Shown here: positions 7,559 to 15,711 of the stretch, piece after piece
How positions within the stretch are numbered: position 1 is the stretch's first letter
Layout of the letters: every line of letters begins with the position of its first letter
Origin: Oceaniferula flava
Lineage (GTDB): Bacteria > Verrucomicrobiota > Verrucomicrobiia > Verrucomicrobiales > Akkermansiaceae
Direction: 5' to 3'
DNA length: 64,000 bases
NCBI RefSeq assembly: GCF_016811075.1
Contig: NZ_JAFBGL010000002.1
Span: forward strand, 62,001 to 126,000
Notes under the pieces: generated by a model
What the model was told of the DNA's origin: nothing
The model's input: the letters and a program-made list of their open reading frames with translations, nothing else
Database searches by the model: none
Position numbers and translations under genes: made by a program

Positions 7559-8218
7559 CTACTGGCTCTTCTTCAAGAGCGGCAGCATCGCCTTGTAAAC
7601 ATGGCTGGCAACAATGGCCTGGCCCTTGGCATTGGGATGAATGCCATCGGGGAGATTGAGCTCTTTGTCAGCTGCCACGCCTTCGAGTAAAAACGGCAAG
7701 GTGGCCACTTTCTTTTCAGCAGCTACCTCGCCAAAGACCTTGCGAAACGATTCCGTGTAGGCCTCTCCCATATTCTCGGGCATTTGCATGCCGGTGAGTA
7801 GAATTTTCACCTCAGGCTGTTTTTTTCTAACAATGTCCACGATGGTTCTGAGATTGTTGCCACTGACGGTTGCCGGAATTCCACGCAGGCCGTCGTTGCC
7901 GCCAAGCGCGATCACGAGCAGATCGATCGGTTGCCTCGCGAGCACTGCGATCCTGCGCATCCCCCCGCTGGTGGTATCGCCACTCAGGCCGGCGTTGATC
8001 ACCTTGATGTTGTGACCGTCGGCCTTGGCGAGCTTCTCGATGATTGCCGGATATGCTTCCGATTTTTTCAGGCCGTAACCAGCCGTGATGCTGTCGCCAA
8101 GAAATACCACCCGCTGCGCCTGCTCATCGGCTTGGCTGCGACTTGTGAGGGCAAAAATGCAGCTCAATGTCATCATCAGCGCGAAAATAAAAGACGATCT
8201 TGGGAAAAGGTGTATCAT
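7559..8218 (-). CDS. tesA: SGNH-type arylesterase / lysophospholipase (TesA-like)
   Basis: 219 residues. The N-terminal 30 residues form a signal peptide (hydrophobic stretch, then SRSQA before DEQ), so the enzyme is exported. SGNH blocks are complete: FLGDSITAGYG with the nucleophile Ser43 (block I), the block II Gly, LGGNDG (block III) and DGIHPN with the Asp-His of the catalytic triad (block V). The family hydrolyses acyl esters and thioesters. The gene is divergent from the ABC ATPase gene at 8278, with only 59 bases between the starts. This is the same arrangement as tesA versus ybbA-ybbP in proteobacteria, which strengthens both assignments. Length fits the family. The natural substrate is not deducible. 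Confidence 0.9.
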   Translation of the reverse strand: MIHLFPRSSFIFALMMTLSCIFALTSRSQADEQAQRVVFLGDSITAGYGLKKSEAYPAIIEKLAKADGHNIKVINAGLSGDTTSGGMRRIAVLARQPIDLLVIALGGNDGLRGIPATVSGNNLRTIVDIVRKKQPEVKILLTGMQMPENMGEAYTESFRKVFGEVAAEKKVATLPFLLEGVAADKELNLPDGIHPNAKGQAIVASHVYKAMLPLLKKSQ

Positions 8219-8277
8219 GGTCTATCTGGTAAACGTCAGAGCAATCTATACTTTTCCCACTAATTAGCTAGAAATTC

Positions 8278-8967
8278 ATGGCCACTCCTCACTCGACTTC
8301 GATTTTATCCACCAAAGACCTCACCAAAACTTATCAGAGCGGCGATCACTCACTGACGGTTCTCGATCATGTTAGCATCGATGTGCCACAGGGCGCTACG
8401 GCGGCGATTGTAGGGCCATCGGGCAGTGGGAAAACCACGCTGTTAGGCCTCTGTGCCGGCCTCGATCAGTCGACCAGCGGTTCGGTGGAGCTGGATGGTA
8501 AAAATATTTCCAACTTCAATGAGGACCAGCGGGCGCGACTGCGCAGTGAATCGGTCGGGTTCATTTTTCAGAACTTCCAACTCATGCCCACGCTGACGGC
8601 CTTGGAAAATGTATTGGTTCCCGGTGAACTCAGCGGCACCAGTAATGGTAGTCTAACAGACCGTGCTGCGAGCCTGCTCGAACGCGTCGGCCTCGGTGAG
8701 CGCAAGGATCACTATCCCACACAGCTATCCGGCGGTGAACAGCAGCGGGTGGCCATTGCCAGGGCATTTATCCATCGGCCGAAAATCCTCTTTGCCGATG
8801 AACCCACGGGGAATCTCGACGAGGAAGCCAGCGTTACGGTGGAGTCGATGCTTTTCGATCTCAACCGCGAGTCCGGCACGGCGCTGGTGATGGTGACGCA
8901 CGATCTGGAGTTGGCAAAAAAGGCATCGCTGGTGTTCCGACTCAAGGGCGGCAAGCTGGTGGAGTAA
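8278..8967 (+). CDS. ybbA: ABC transporter ATP-binding protein (YbbA/LolD type)
   Basis: 229 residues. A complete ABC ATPase: Walker A GPSGSGKTT near 43-51, signature LSGGEQQRVAIARA near 146, Walker B ILFADEPTGNLD near 170, and the H-loop VTHD near 204. The sequence type, with Q-loop FIFQNFQL and GNLDE after Walker B, is that of the MacB/LolD/YbbA group, which drives extraction or export of lipids, lipoproteins or peptides rather than import. It is followed after 19 bases by its large permease, so the two form one transporter. It is divergent from tesA. Confidence 0.93.
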   Translation: MATPHSTSILSTKDLTKTYQSGDHSLTVLDHVSIDVPQGATAAIVGPSGSGKTTLLGLCAGLDQSTSGSVELDGKNISNFNEDQRARLRSESVGFIFQNFQLMPTLTALENVLVPGELSGTSNGSLTDRAASLLERVGLGERKDHYPTQLSGGEQQRVAIARAFIHRPKILFADEPTGNLDEEASVTVESMLFDLNRESGTALVMVTHDLELAKKASLVFRLKGGKLVE

Positions 8968-8986
8968 TTCCTAGAACGCAGAATCG

Positions 8987-11593
8987 ATGTTGAATTTACT
9001 CAAACACCTCTTCTCTGGCTGGGCATGGAAAATGGCCTGGCGCGATAGCCGCCCTGTGCGCTGGAAATTGTTACTTTTTTCCGCATCCATCGTCTTCGGT
9101 GTCGCGGCCTTGGTGACCATTGGTTCTCTGCGGGAGAATCTAACCGACTCGGTGAGTTCACAAGCGAAGTCGCTGCTGGGAGCCGATCTGATGCTATCGT
9201 CACGCGAACCATTTTCTGAAGAAACCCAGTCGGTGATCGATGAAATCACCGATGACGGCGGCGTGGAGGCGAAGGAGATTAGTTTCACCACCATGTTGGC
9301 GGTGGGTGAAGACGCGGCGCCGAAGTTGGTCACTGTGCGTGGTCTGGAGCCGATTTTTCCTTTCTACGGTCAGGTGAAAACCGAGCCGGAAGACGCCTGG
9401 CAGAAAGTCCAGCAGTCGCCGGGCTTGATTGTGGAAGCGTCGTTTTTAAAGCGGATGAATGGTCGGGTGGGAGATCTGGCCAAGTTAGGTGAGAAGGAGC
9501 TGCCGATCATAGGCGTGCTGCGGCAGTCGCCGCCGTCTGGGTCGGGTTTTGCCGCGATGTCACCGACGGTGGTGACATCGATCGATGTCATCAAAGACTC
9601 AGGATTGTTAGGAGCGAGAAGCATGGTGTTCTATCGTTCCTATTTCAAACTGCCCAAAACCGTGGACACGCAGGCGCTGGCCAAAGCCAACAGAGAGGTG
9701 CTCGGCGAGCAACGTGTGCGCCAGGTGACCTCGCAGAAGCGGAGTGAAAATGTTGAGGAAGCGATTAACCGACTCTATCTGTTTTTCAATCTGATCGGCT
9801 TCAGCGCGTTGTTCCTCGGTGGCATTGGCGTTGCCGGGGCGATTCATATTCATATCTCGGAGCGACTCCAGAGTGTGGCGACTTTGCGTTGCCTCGGCTG
9901 CTCGGCAGCGCGGGCCTTCGCTGTCTACTTGGCCCAGTGCATTGCCATGGGTGTGGTCGGCACCGTGGCTGGGATTGTGCTCGGGAGTGGATTTGTCTAC
10001 CTGCTGCGCTGGGTGGTCGCGAGCCTGCCGGCGGGGCTGTTGCCCTTCGCCGTGGAGGTGGCACCGGTTGGCTGGGTGATTGCCAAGGCGGCGGGTGTGG
10101 GTTTGTTAATCTGTATTTGTTTTGCCCTGCTGCCACTGCTGGCGGTGCGACAAGTGAGCCCGCTGGCGGCACTGCGGCGGGAGGAAGCGGCGATGAAACA
10201 ATCGGGTCGCGATCCTTTCCGCTGGCTCGTCATCGTTGCTTTGGTCGCCCTGGCGTTTGGCCTGACATGGATGGATTCACACGACGCCGCCAATGGTTGG
10301 AAGACCGCGCTGGGATACATCGCCTTTCTTGGCTTGGCGTTTTTGTTCCTGCTCCTCGCGGGGAAATTACTGCGCTGGCTGACCAGTCTGATCGCACGCC
10401 CTTCATGGCCGTTTGTGGTGCGCCAAGGTATTGCCAGCCTCTATCGACCCAATAACCAGACCGGACTCTTCATGGTCTCAATCGGTCTCGGAACCTTTTT
10501 GATTTTCACCCTGATGCTGATGCAGAGCATCCTGCTGCAGTGGCTCGATCCCGTGAGGTTGGAAAGCAAACCGAACCTGTTTTTGGTCGACGTTCCGCCG
10601 GAGCAAAATGCCGAGGTGGGAAAGTTGATCACCGACACCGGAGTGAAGATGTTAGGAAATGCACCCATCGTTCAGATGCGCCTCACCGAGATCAAAGGTC
10701 AGCCAGTTTCCGAACTGGTCGGGCCCGATGTGAAGGATGGAAAACGGATACCTCGCTGGATTGTGCGCAGGGAGTTTCGGTCGACCTACCGCTCAGAACT
10801 CACCGAGACTGAAAAGCTGAGCGCTGGCGAGTGGGTGGCGGATTACCAGCCATCCGCAGACGGTGGCGTGATCCCTGTGAGTTTTGAAGACGGCATCGCC
10901 GCGGACTTGGGGCTGGGAATCGGCGATGAAGTCACGGTGAGTCTGGAAGGATTTGGCGAGACGAAAAAGCTTCGGGTAGCCAGCCTGCGTGAGGTCGATT
11001 GGCGGAGCATGGATCTCAATTTCTTCATCGTCTTCCCTCCCGGAAGCATCGATGACTACGTTTCCTTCAACGTTATGGCTGCGCATTCCCCCAGTGACGA
11101 ATCCACGGCCCAACTCCAGCAGGCGATGTTTAAACGGCTGCCATTTGTCAACACCATCGATCTCAGTCTGATTCTGAAAACGGTGCAGTCGGTTCTTTCT
11201 GCCGCGAGTAAAACCGTGCAAATCATGGCGCTGTTCACCGTGGTCACGGGCGGCATCGTGCTGGTGGCATCGATTCTGGCAGGACGAAGAATTCGCATCC
11301 GCGAGAGTGTCCTGCTGAGAACACTGGGAGCGAGTCGGAAACAAATTTCCCAGATCCTCGCGGTGGAATACACCCTCCTCGCTGCGATGGCGACCCTGGC
11401 GGGCTCATCACTCGCGCTGGTTGCTAGCGTGTTGTTAGGAAACCTGGTGTTCGATGGTGAATCGTATCAGGTTCCTTGGGGGCTGCTATTCACCAGCATT
11501 GCGGTGGTGATCTCGATTACGGTGGCACTGGGGATGTTACTCAGCCGCGGCATCGCGAGTCGGCCACCATTGCAGATCCTCAGGTCGCAGTGA
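8987..11593 (+). CDS. ybbP: FtsX-like ABC permease (YbbP type)
   Basis: 868 residues. The architecture is that of YbbP: an N-terminal membrane segment, a large periplasmic domain (about 50-255), three membrane helices (about 265-385), another pair near 410-460, a second FtsX core start near 490, a second periplasmic domain (about 525-725) and a final three-helix block ending near 860. Two FtsX-like halves in one chain are expected for this family. FtsX folds transmit ATP-driven motion to the periplasm instead of forming a channel. It partners the ATPase at 8278. The role is probably release or transfer of lipid-linked substrates at the inner membrane; inferred from the family. The stop lies 20 bases before the tRNA-Lys 3' end. 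Confidence 0.9.
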   Translation: MLNLLKHLFSGWAWKMAWRDSRPVRWKLLLFSASIVFGVAALVTIGSLRENLTDSVSSQAKSLLGADLMLSSREPFSEETQSVIDEITDDGGVEAKEISFTTMLAVGEDAAPKLVTVRGLEPIFPFYGQVKTEPEDAWQKVQQSPGLIVEASFLKRMNGRVGDLAKLGEKELPIIGVLRQSPPSGSGFAAMSPTVVTSIDVIKDSGLLGARSMVFYRSYFKLPKTVDTQALAKANREVLGEQRVRQVTSQKRSENVEEAINRLYLFFNLIGFSALFLGGIGVAGAIHIHISERLQSVATLRCLGCSAARAFAVYLAQCIAMGVVGTVAGIVLGSGFVYLLRWVVASLPAGLLPFAVEVAPVGWVIAKAAGVGLLICICFALLPLLAVRQVSPLAALRREEAAMKQSGRDPFRWLVIVALVALAFGLTWMDSHDAANGWKTALGYIAFLGLAFLFLLLAGKLLRWLTSLIARPSWPFVVRQGIASLYRPNNQTGLFMVSIGLGTFLIFTLMLMQSILLQWLDPVRLESKPNLFLVDVPPEQNAEVGKLITDTGVKMLGNAPIVQMRLTEIKGQPVSELVGPDVKDGKRIPRWIVRREFRSTYRSELTETEKLSAGEWVADYQPSADGGVIPVSFEDGIAADLGLGIGDEVTVSLEGFGETKKLRVASLREVDWRSMDLNFFIVFPPGSIDDYVSFNVMAAHSPSDESTAQLQQAMFKRLPFVNTIDLSLILKTVQSVLSAASKTVQIMALFTVVTGGIVLVASILAGRRIRIRESVLLRTLGASRKQISQILAVEYTLLAAMATLAGSSLALVASVLLGNLVFDGESYQVPWGLLFTSIAVVISITVALGMLLSRGIASRPPLQILRSQ

Positions 11594-11613
11594 AATGTTT
11601 TATAGATGGTAAG

Positions 11614-11687
11614 TTGGCTCGGTGGGACTCGAACCCACAACTTAGCGCTTAAAAGGCGCTTACTCTAACCGTTTGAGTTACAAGCCA
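11614..11687 (-). tRNA. tRNA-Lys(UUU)
   Basis: A minus-strand cloverleaf: acceptor TGGCTTG/CGAGCCA, D stem ACTC/GAGT, anticodon stem AGCGC/GCGCT with loop CTTTTAA (anticodon TTT), T stem GTGGG/CCCAC with loop TTCGAGT, discriminator A. CCA is not encoded. Last gene of a four-tRNA minus-strand group. Confidence 0.93.
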
Positions 11688-11698
11688 ATGTTAAAAAT

Positions 11699-11792
11699 TG
11701 GCGGAGCTCCGAGGACACGATCCCCATTCCCGTATGATCAGGAACGCAGTGTTTAGCAAACACGCCCGGCACGCCTGTCCGGTTGAAACTCC
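11699..11792 (-). tRNA. tRNA-Ser(GCU)
   Basis: A class II tRNA of 91 bases plus an encoded CCA. Acceptor GGAGTTT/GAGCTCC (with G-U pairs), D stem CCGG/CCGG, anticodon loop TTGCTAA (anticodon GCT), a long variable arm containing TTCC/GGAA, discriminator G as expected for serine. Oddities: C instead of U at position 8, and a T loop of ATCGTGT instead of TTCGAAT. The fold is convincing, but these changes could defeat simple tRNA searches. Confidence 0.8.
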
Positions 11793-11807
11793 ATCGATAA
11801 AATAAGA

Positions 11808-11881
11808 TGGTGCGGTATCCGGGAGTCGAACCCGGGTATCCAGTTTGGAAGACTGGCGTTCTGCCATTGAACTAATAGCGC
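11808..11881 (-). tRNA. tRNA-Gly(UCC)
   Basis: A minus-strand cloverleaf of 71 bases plus an encoded CCA: anticodon stem CCAGT/ACTGG with loop CTTCCAA (anticodon TCC), T stem CCGGG/CCCGG with loop TTCGACT, discriminator A. The acceptor GCGCTAT/ATACCGC has one C-C mismatch at pair 4-69; all other pairs hold. Confidence 0.9.
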
Positions 11882-11888
11882 GTGAAAT

Positions 11889-11963
11889 TGGTGGTGAGAG
11901 CGGGAGTTGAACCCGCGTGGACGGACTTATGAGATCCGTCTGGAAACCGACATCCATCTCACA
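11889..11963 (-). tRNA. tRNA-Met-like (CAU) with aberrant D arm
   Basis: The anticodon arm (CGGAT/GTCCG, loop CTCATAA, anticodon CAT), the T arm (GCGGG/CCCGC, loop TTCAACT), six acceptor pairs (GTGAGA/TCTCAC), discriminator A and an encoded CCA all fit. The first pair is open (T1 facing C72), which recalls initiator tRNAs, but the three stacked G-C pairs expected in an initiator anticodon stem are absent. The D arm is poor: the best stem is TGG/CCA, starting where U8 should be. It could be a real but divergent tRNA-Met or tRNA-Ile2, or a decaying copy. Confidence 0.65.
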
Positions 11964-11977
11964 TTGTTGCTGGAATG

Positions 11978-12152
11978 GAACATTTAAGGTTCAGCCTTTG
12001 GCGGGGGATCCACCGGTCAACACACACATGAAGCGGCTGAACCCTAAATGTTCAATTCAAAGCAGCACGTCGCCCAAGGCTGGGCCTCAGACGACGTGCT
12101 GTTGATTGAATAAGGTGAAGCCGTCGTGATTGATTCACGGTGACTCCACCTT
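11978..12152. other. Cluster of three strong hairpins (candidate structured RNA or tRNA-operon leader)
   Basis: Three successive inverted repeats: arms 11978-11996 and 12035-12053 (19 positions, one G-U or mismatch), arms 12061-12072 and 12092-12103 (12 bp, enclosing a small CCCA/TGGG stem), and 12112-12152 (about 17 positions with G-U pairs). No open frame explains them. The group sits just upstream of the Met-like tRNA in the direction of tRNA transcription. It does not match tmRNA, RNase P, SRP or 6S RNA signatures that I know. Confidence 0.5.
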
Positions 12153-12331
12153 CTATTTAAAACGAACACCCTTGCCACTTCTTGATGAAGTCACAGCCGC
12201 GGGTTTTCCCGGCGGACGTTTCGGTGTTTCTGGCACACCTCCCTGGTAAAGCCTGTTGAATGCGCTCACAGGGGAAGGGTTATATAAACTTAAAGAGATG
12301 TAATGAGTCTAGGCACAGTGGTGCCAGTCTT

Positions 12332-12407
12332 GACCGAGTTGGTGTTTGAAGATAGCATTCAATCTTAGTGAGGTGATCGTTTGCGGAGTTCTTCAAATAG
12401 CTCGGTC
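12332..12407. other. Long interrupted hairpin in non-coding region
   Basis: GACCGAG (12332-12338) pairs with CTCGGTC (12401-12407), and further in TTTGAAG (12345-12351) pairs with CTTCAAA (12391-12397). A smaller perfect hairpin, GGCAC/GTGCC, lies just before it near 12312-12325. The remaining non-coding DNA from 12153 to 12470 shows no gene. Confidence 0.45.
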
Positions 12408-12473
12408 AGGCTTTGCCTTCCCAGGTCGTCATCAGTTCCAGCTGATGGCGGCCGTTTTGTTTGTGGGCTATGT

Positions 12474-12541
12474 GGTTGGTTGATTAGTTAATTGGTCATT
12501 AGTTGTGGTCATTAGTTGATTGGTTGATTGGTTGATTGGGT
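12474..12541. repeat. Imperfect tandem TTGATTGG-type repeat
   Basis: A low-complexity tract made of TTGATTGG, TTGGTTGA and TTAGTTGA units, including two copies of GGTCATTAGTTG. It is G/T-rich on the plus strand and free of open frames. It separates the hairpin-rich region from the terminator at 12561-12593. Confidence 0.7.
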
Positions 12542-12560
12542 TTTGGAAGCGTCTGGGCAT

Positions 12561-12593
12561 AAAAAATCCCGCTTCCTGTGTCAGGAGAGCGGG
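12561..12593 (-). terminator. Rho-independent terminator, minus strand
   Basis: Read on the minus strand: CCCGCT, a bulged base, TCCTG, a 3-base loop, CAGGA AGCGGG, then A and six T. An 11-bp stem followed by a U-run is a textbook intrinsic terminator. It lies about 470 bases beyond the stop of the nearest minus-strand gene (13059), with no gene between, so it may end a separate non-coding RNA. Confidence 0.85.
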
Positions 12594-12960
12594 TCTGCGT
12601 GGGTGTTATCCCTTGATATTGTTACGATTGAACGTATTTCAATGATCTATGCAGACCGTGGACCTCCTTCCTGTTTGGTGATTGTCTCATTGCGACTGAT
12701 ACAATGCTGCGCGTGAGGCTGGCTGAGGCATGACTCCTGATTCCCGGTCTCAGACCCGGATGTTCCAGCACACGACATCACTATCCAATCGCCCTTAATG
12801 CGGGAGACGGTAGTTGGCGTGAATGCGGAATAGATCATCGGTCGGTGAGTTGAATGTGAAAGTTATCTAGGGAATGTTTGTGGGACTCCGATCAGCGGAG
12901 TGCCGTGCTTCTAATCGGAGTTTATAGAAACGGCAAGAAATAAATACATATCATGATCAC
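12594..12960 (-). ncRNA. Candidate non-coding RNA upstream of the terminator
   Basis: About 370 bases with no credible protein gene lie between an AT-rich, promoter-like zone (about 12940-13010) and the strong minus-strand terminator at 12561-12593. On the minus strand the segment can pair GGTCTGC with GCAGACC, ATTGAA with TTCAAT and GGTCT with AGACC, so a structured transcript is plausible. A 63-codon frame at 12647-12838 has no ribosome-binding site and an unremarkable composition. It could instead be a long 3' untranslated region of the gene at 13059. I do not recognise an RNA family. Confidence 0.35.
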
Positions 12961-13058
12961 TTTTTTTTCACATTAAGATATAATGATATGTTGTTCTGTT
13001 AGTTTCTGTGCGTGTGGATTTGTGGGACTGTCCCTTGGCTTTGCGGGTTTCTAACATG

Positions 13059-13613
13059 CTATAGGCCTAACGTGACCACGACCGTTTGCTGATCGATTTC
13101 CACATTTTTCAGCAGCAATTTCGCCGCGGTCTTCTTCGCGTCGGTGGCTTTGAGCGTGTAGACGGGGTATTGCTCCAGCTGTTCGGCGGCGTATTCCGCA
13201 GCGAGTTTGAGCACGGTCTTGCGATACTTTTCCGGCACGCCATCGATCTCGAAACGATCGAAAGTAGTGTCTGTTAGGTAGAAGGCCTGAGTGTTCTGAT
13301 CGTAACGCAAGCTGCTTGTGACGGTGACCCCTCCACCCAAGTTCTTCGCTTCGTCGTTGATCTTGACGTTCAGGCTGGCGTCCAATCCCACCTGAATGCG
13401 ATGATTCTCAGGCAACAGCGTCACCTGCGGGTTTGAGTAGGTGAGCTGGAAAATGAAGAGGGCGGATTTTTTGACCGGGAACTGTTTGGCGAGGGTGCGG
13501 TCGATCTGCTGCTGGGTGATGGCGATTTGGTAGCGCTTTCCTTTGAAATAGGCATAGCCGCCGATCACGGCGATCAGGGTAAACATGCCGGCGATGATAA
13601 GAACGCGTTTCAT
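13059..13613 (-). CDS. DUF1439-type exported/anchored protein
   Basis: 184 residues from the chosen start. An N-terminal hydrophobic segment (about 3-22, RVLIIAGMFTLIAVIGGYAY) anchors or exports it. The rest alternates amphipathic strands, and the pattern ITQQQIDRTLAKQFPVKK followed by NPQVTLLPE resembles the DUF1439 (YceB-like) fold, a lipid-binding-like beta sandwich. No lipobox Cys is present. The frame is open further upstream, but the ATG at 13613 overlaps the stop of the upstream SDR gene as ATGA, a standard coupling signal, so that start is chosen. Function unknown; probably periplasmic. Confidence 0.7.
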   Translation of the reverse strand: MKRVLIIAGMFTLIAVIGGYAYFKGKRYQIAITQQQIDRTLAKQFPVKKSALFIFQLTYSNPQVTLLPENHRIQVGLDASLNVKINDEAKNLGGGVTVTSSLRYDQNTQAFYLTDTTFDRFEIDGVPEKYRKTVLKLAAEYAAEQLEQYPVYTLKATDAKKTAAKLLLKNVEIDQQTVVVTLGL

Positions 13614-14290
13614 GGTGCGGTGAGCGCCTCGCCGTTTTGATCGGCTGAAAGCTTGAGCAGGAAAGGTGCGGCGGTTTTGGCCCATGCTTCAGGACCCTCG
13701 TAGCTGGCGGCATGTTCGCCGAAGCAGCTTTGTAGCATCGCGGTATCGATGATGCCGGGGTTCAGGGAGACGGTGGCGAGCCCAGGCGGGAGTTCCTGAG
13801 CCAGTGCCTGGGTGAGTCCTTCGATCGCCCATTTGCTCGCACAATAAGGGGCGACCTCCGGCGCCGTTGATCGACCCCACCCGGAGGAGACGTTGACGAT
13901 CACGCCACCGGCTTTTTCCATCATCGGCACCACGTGGCGGATGATGTTGGCGGTGCCGTTGATGTTGATGGCTGTTAGTCGATCGAAGTCTTCGGCGGGG
14001 ATTTCCCAGAGTGGGGCGGAGGGGTTGATCATCGCGGCGTTATTGATCACGAGGTCGGGCGCTCCCGTGCGTTCGAATGCTTGCTGGCAAAAGGCCTGCA
14101 CCTGCGAGTCGTCCGCGACATCGACGGTAGAAAAGTAATGAGGTTCTGGAAATTGCTGCTTGAGTTCTTCGATCTTCTTAGTCCGTCGGGCACAGGCGGC
14201 CATGGGGTGACCCGCTGTCGTGAATGCATCGACCAGTGCCCGTCCGAGGCCCGAGCTACAACCGGTCAGCCAGATAGTTTTTGATTTCAT
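13610..14290 (-). CDS. Short-chain dehydrogenase/reductase
   Basis: 226 residues of classical SDR: the cofactor loop TGCSSGLG near 9-16, NNAA near 83, the catalytic Ser in NVSSGWG, and YCASK (catalytic Tyr and Lys) near 153. An Arg pair after the second strand (ACARRTKK) suggests NADP(H) preference. Family members oxidise or reduce alcohols and ketones; the substrate cannot be told. It is translationally coupled to the DUF1439-type gene through a 4-base overlap (ATGA), so the two form a small operon read leftward. Confidence 0.88.
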   Translation of the reverse strand: MKSKTIWLTGCSSGLGRALVDAFTTAGHPMAACARRTKKIEELKQQFPEPHYFSTVDVADDSQVQAFCQQAFERTGAPDLVINNAAMINPSAPLWEIPAEDFDRLTAININGTANIIRHVVPMMEKAGGVIVNVSSGWGRSTAPEVAPYCASKWAIEGLTQALAQELPPGLATVSLNPGIIDTAMLQSCFGEHAASYEGPEAWAKTAAPFLLKLSADQNGEALTAP

Positions 14291-14385
14291 GACGATGATT
14301 CAATCAAGAATGTCGCCGCATGACCATGTGAAATCACTCGTTGCTGTGGGTTGACTTCATCGTATGAATTTTTCAATACTGGGCT

Positions 14386-15711
14386 GTGAGTTCGAATCAG
14401 CAGGCATCGGGGAAAGAGTGGGTGGTCATGGCGGTGATTGGGTTGAGTCTTTGTGTGCTGGGCATTGCGACAGGGGCTGTGTGTGTGATCCGAGACGGTT
14501 GGAGGGGAGAGGTGAAGCAGCCGGCTGCCGGCCCCAGCGTCTATCAGCTGAGACGATCCGATGACCCTGCGGACCACGCCGAGGCACGCAGGCTAACCGT
14601 AGCTTATGATCGTGAGATGGAGAAAATTCTCAACCGACATCCGTCGCTGCGTCCTGTCTGGAAGGAAGTTCCGGACAGTAAAAATGGATTCCTGCTGTGG
14701 CTGAATTTCATGGAACGTCGTGGTGGAGCCTTGGCTACCGATGACGATGTGGATTTCGAAATGCCGAACAAGATCTACGAGATCATCTATGAGATGACTG
14801 ACTGGGACGGAGAGGCGGTGGATCATTTTCTAACTGAAAAGGCGAGCATTTTAAATGAAGTCCGTCGCATTGGTCTGCTGGAACATCAATCTGCAGCGGG
14901 GATCAGTGTGGACCGGTATTCATTCGTGCCGGCGAGCTTTGCCAAGAAATGTATGGATTTACTATGCGCTGATGCGCGGGTGGCTGCAGGAAAAGGGGAT
15001 TCAGAAAGAGCGCTGGAGAGTCTGCGGGCGGCTTTAGGGATCGCTCGGCATCATGCAGGTATTGAAGTCCCGTCGCTGATCAATGAAACCATCGCGGTGC
15101 TGGGGCAGCTGACGGTGTATCAGACGGCGGTCCGAGATGTGATTCCTGCATTGGATCTTGATCCGAGTGATCTTAGGGTGTGGAGAGAGAAACTTCAGCC
15201 AGTGAGTAACGAGCGATTTTCACAGGTTATGAGAGGTGAGTTTTTTGTAGGAGTGCGGGGCTTGGTCATTCCGTGGGTTAATTATGACCCTGAGAAGATG
15301 ATGGAAGATGGACTGCCTGACAAAGACGCCTTTTATGATGCATTGGCTGGGTTGATGAAATTTAGAATGAACCGGACGGATTGGTTGAATCCTCTTGGCA
15401 TGTGGCAGGTAAGCCATGGCGTGTGGGAATATGAATTTGATAGCGACCTGTCTCGTGAGTCGAGAGATTTGATCGATGTCTACTCGATAGGCTTCGAGGT
15501 CTATACCAAAGGCTGGACTAGGGCGCGATCAATCTACCGTTATTACAATGCGGCCCTAGCCATCGCAGCAGGCGATGAACCTCCGTTAGAGCTGATCACC
15601 GGTAAGGCGTTCCTTTTTGACGAAAAGACGCGGGTGCTATCGTTCCCAGACGATCCGGTGCTGGAGGGATTGCAGCCTGAGGAGGATGTGGTGGTGCCCT
15701 TGGCGAGTTAG
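14386..15711 (+). CDS. Hypothetical membrane-anchored protein
   Basis: 441 residues, starting at GTG. One hydrophobic segment at about 12-35 follows a short polar N-terminus, so the bulk probably lies outside the cytoplasm. The rest is acidic and helical (EMEKILNRH, RALESLRAALGIARHH), with helix pairs reminiscent of TPR-like packing, but no clear repeat or catalytic motif. It converges on the deacetylase-like gene, and the two coding regions overlap by 4 bases at 15708-15711. I do not recognise the family; proteins of this look (one anchor, helical exterior) are common in Verrucomicrobiota. Confidence 0.6.
   Translation: MSSNQQASGKEWVVMAVIGLSLCVLGIATGAVCVIRDGWRGEVKQPAAGPSVYQLRRSDDPADHAEARRLTVAYDREMEKILNRHPSLRPVWKEVPDSKNGFLLWLNFMERRGGALATDDDVDFEMPNKIYEIIYEMTDWDGEAVDHFLTEKASILNEVRRIGLLEHQSAAGISVDRYSFVPASFAKKCMDLLCADARVAAGKGDSERALESLRAALGIARHHAGIEVPSLINETIAVLGQLTVYQTAVRDVIPALDLDPSDLRVWREKLQPVSNERFSQVMRGEFFVGVRGLVIPWVNYDPEKMMEDGLPDKDAFYDALAGLMKFRMNRTDWLNPLGMWQVSHGVWEYEFDSDLSRESRDLIDVYSIGFEVYTKGWTRARSIYRYYNAALAIAAGDEPPLELITGKAFLFDEKTRVLSFPDDPVLEGLQPEEDVVVPLAS

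Noticed and set aside
12410-12470. Possible SRP (4.5S) RNA because of GGTCAGG and GGAAGG-like pieces
   Set aside because: The conserved GGAAGGAAGCAGCC-type apical loop is absent in either strand.
11964-12480. Possible tmRNA or RNase P RNA near the tRNA genes
   Set aside because: No tag reading frame and tRNA-like ends for tmRNA, and no GAGGAAAGTCC-type core for RNase P.
12528-12838. Two frames of 62-63 codons in the non-coding block
   Set aside because: They overlap the terminator and structured region, lack start signals and show no protein-like pattern.
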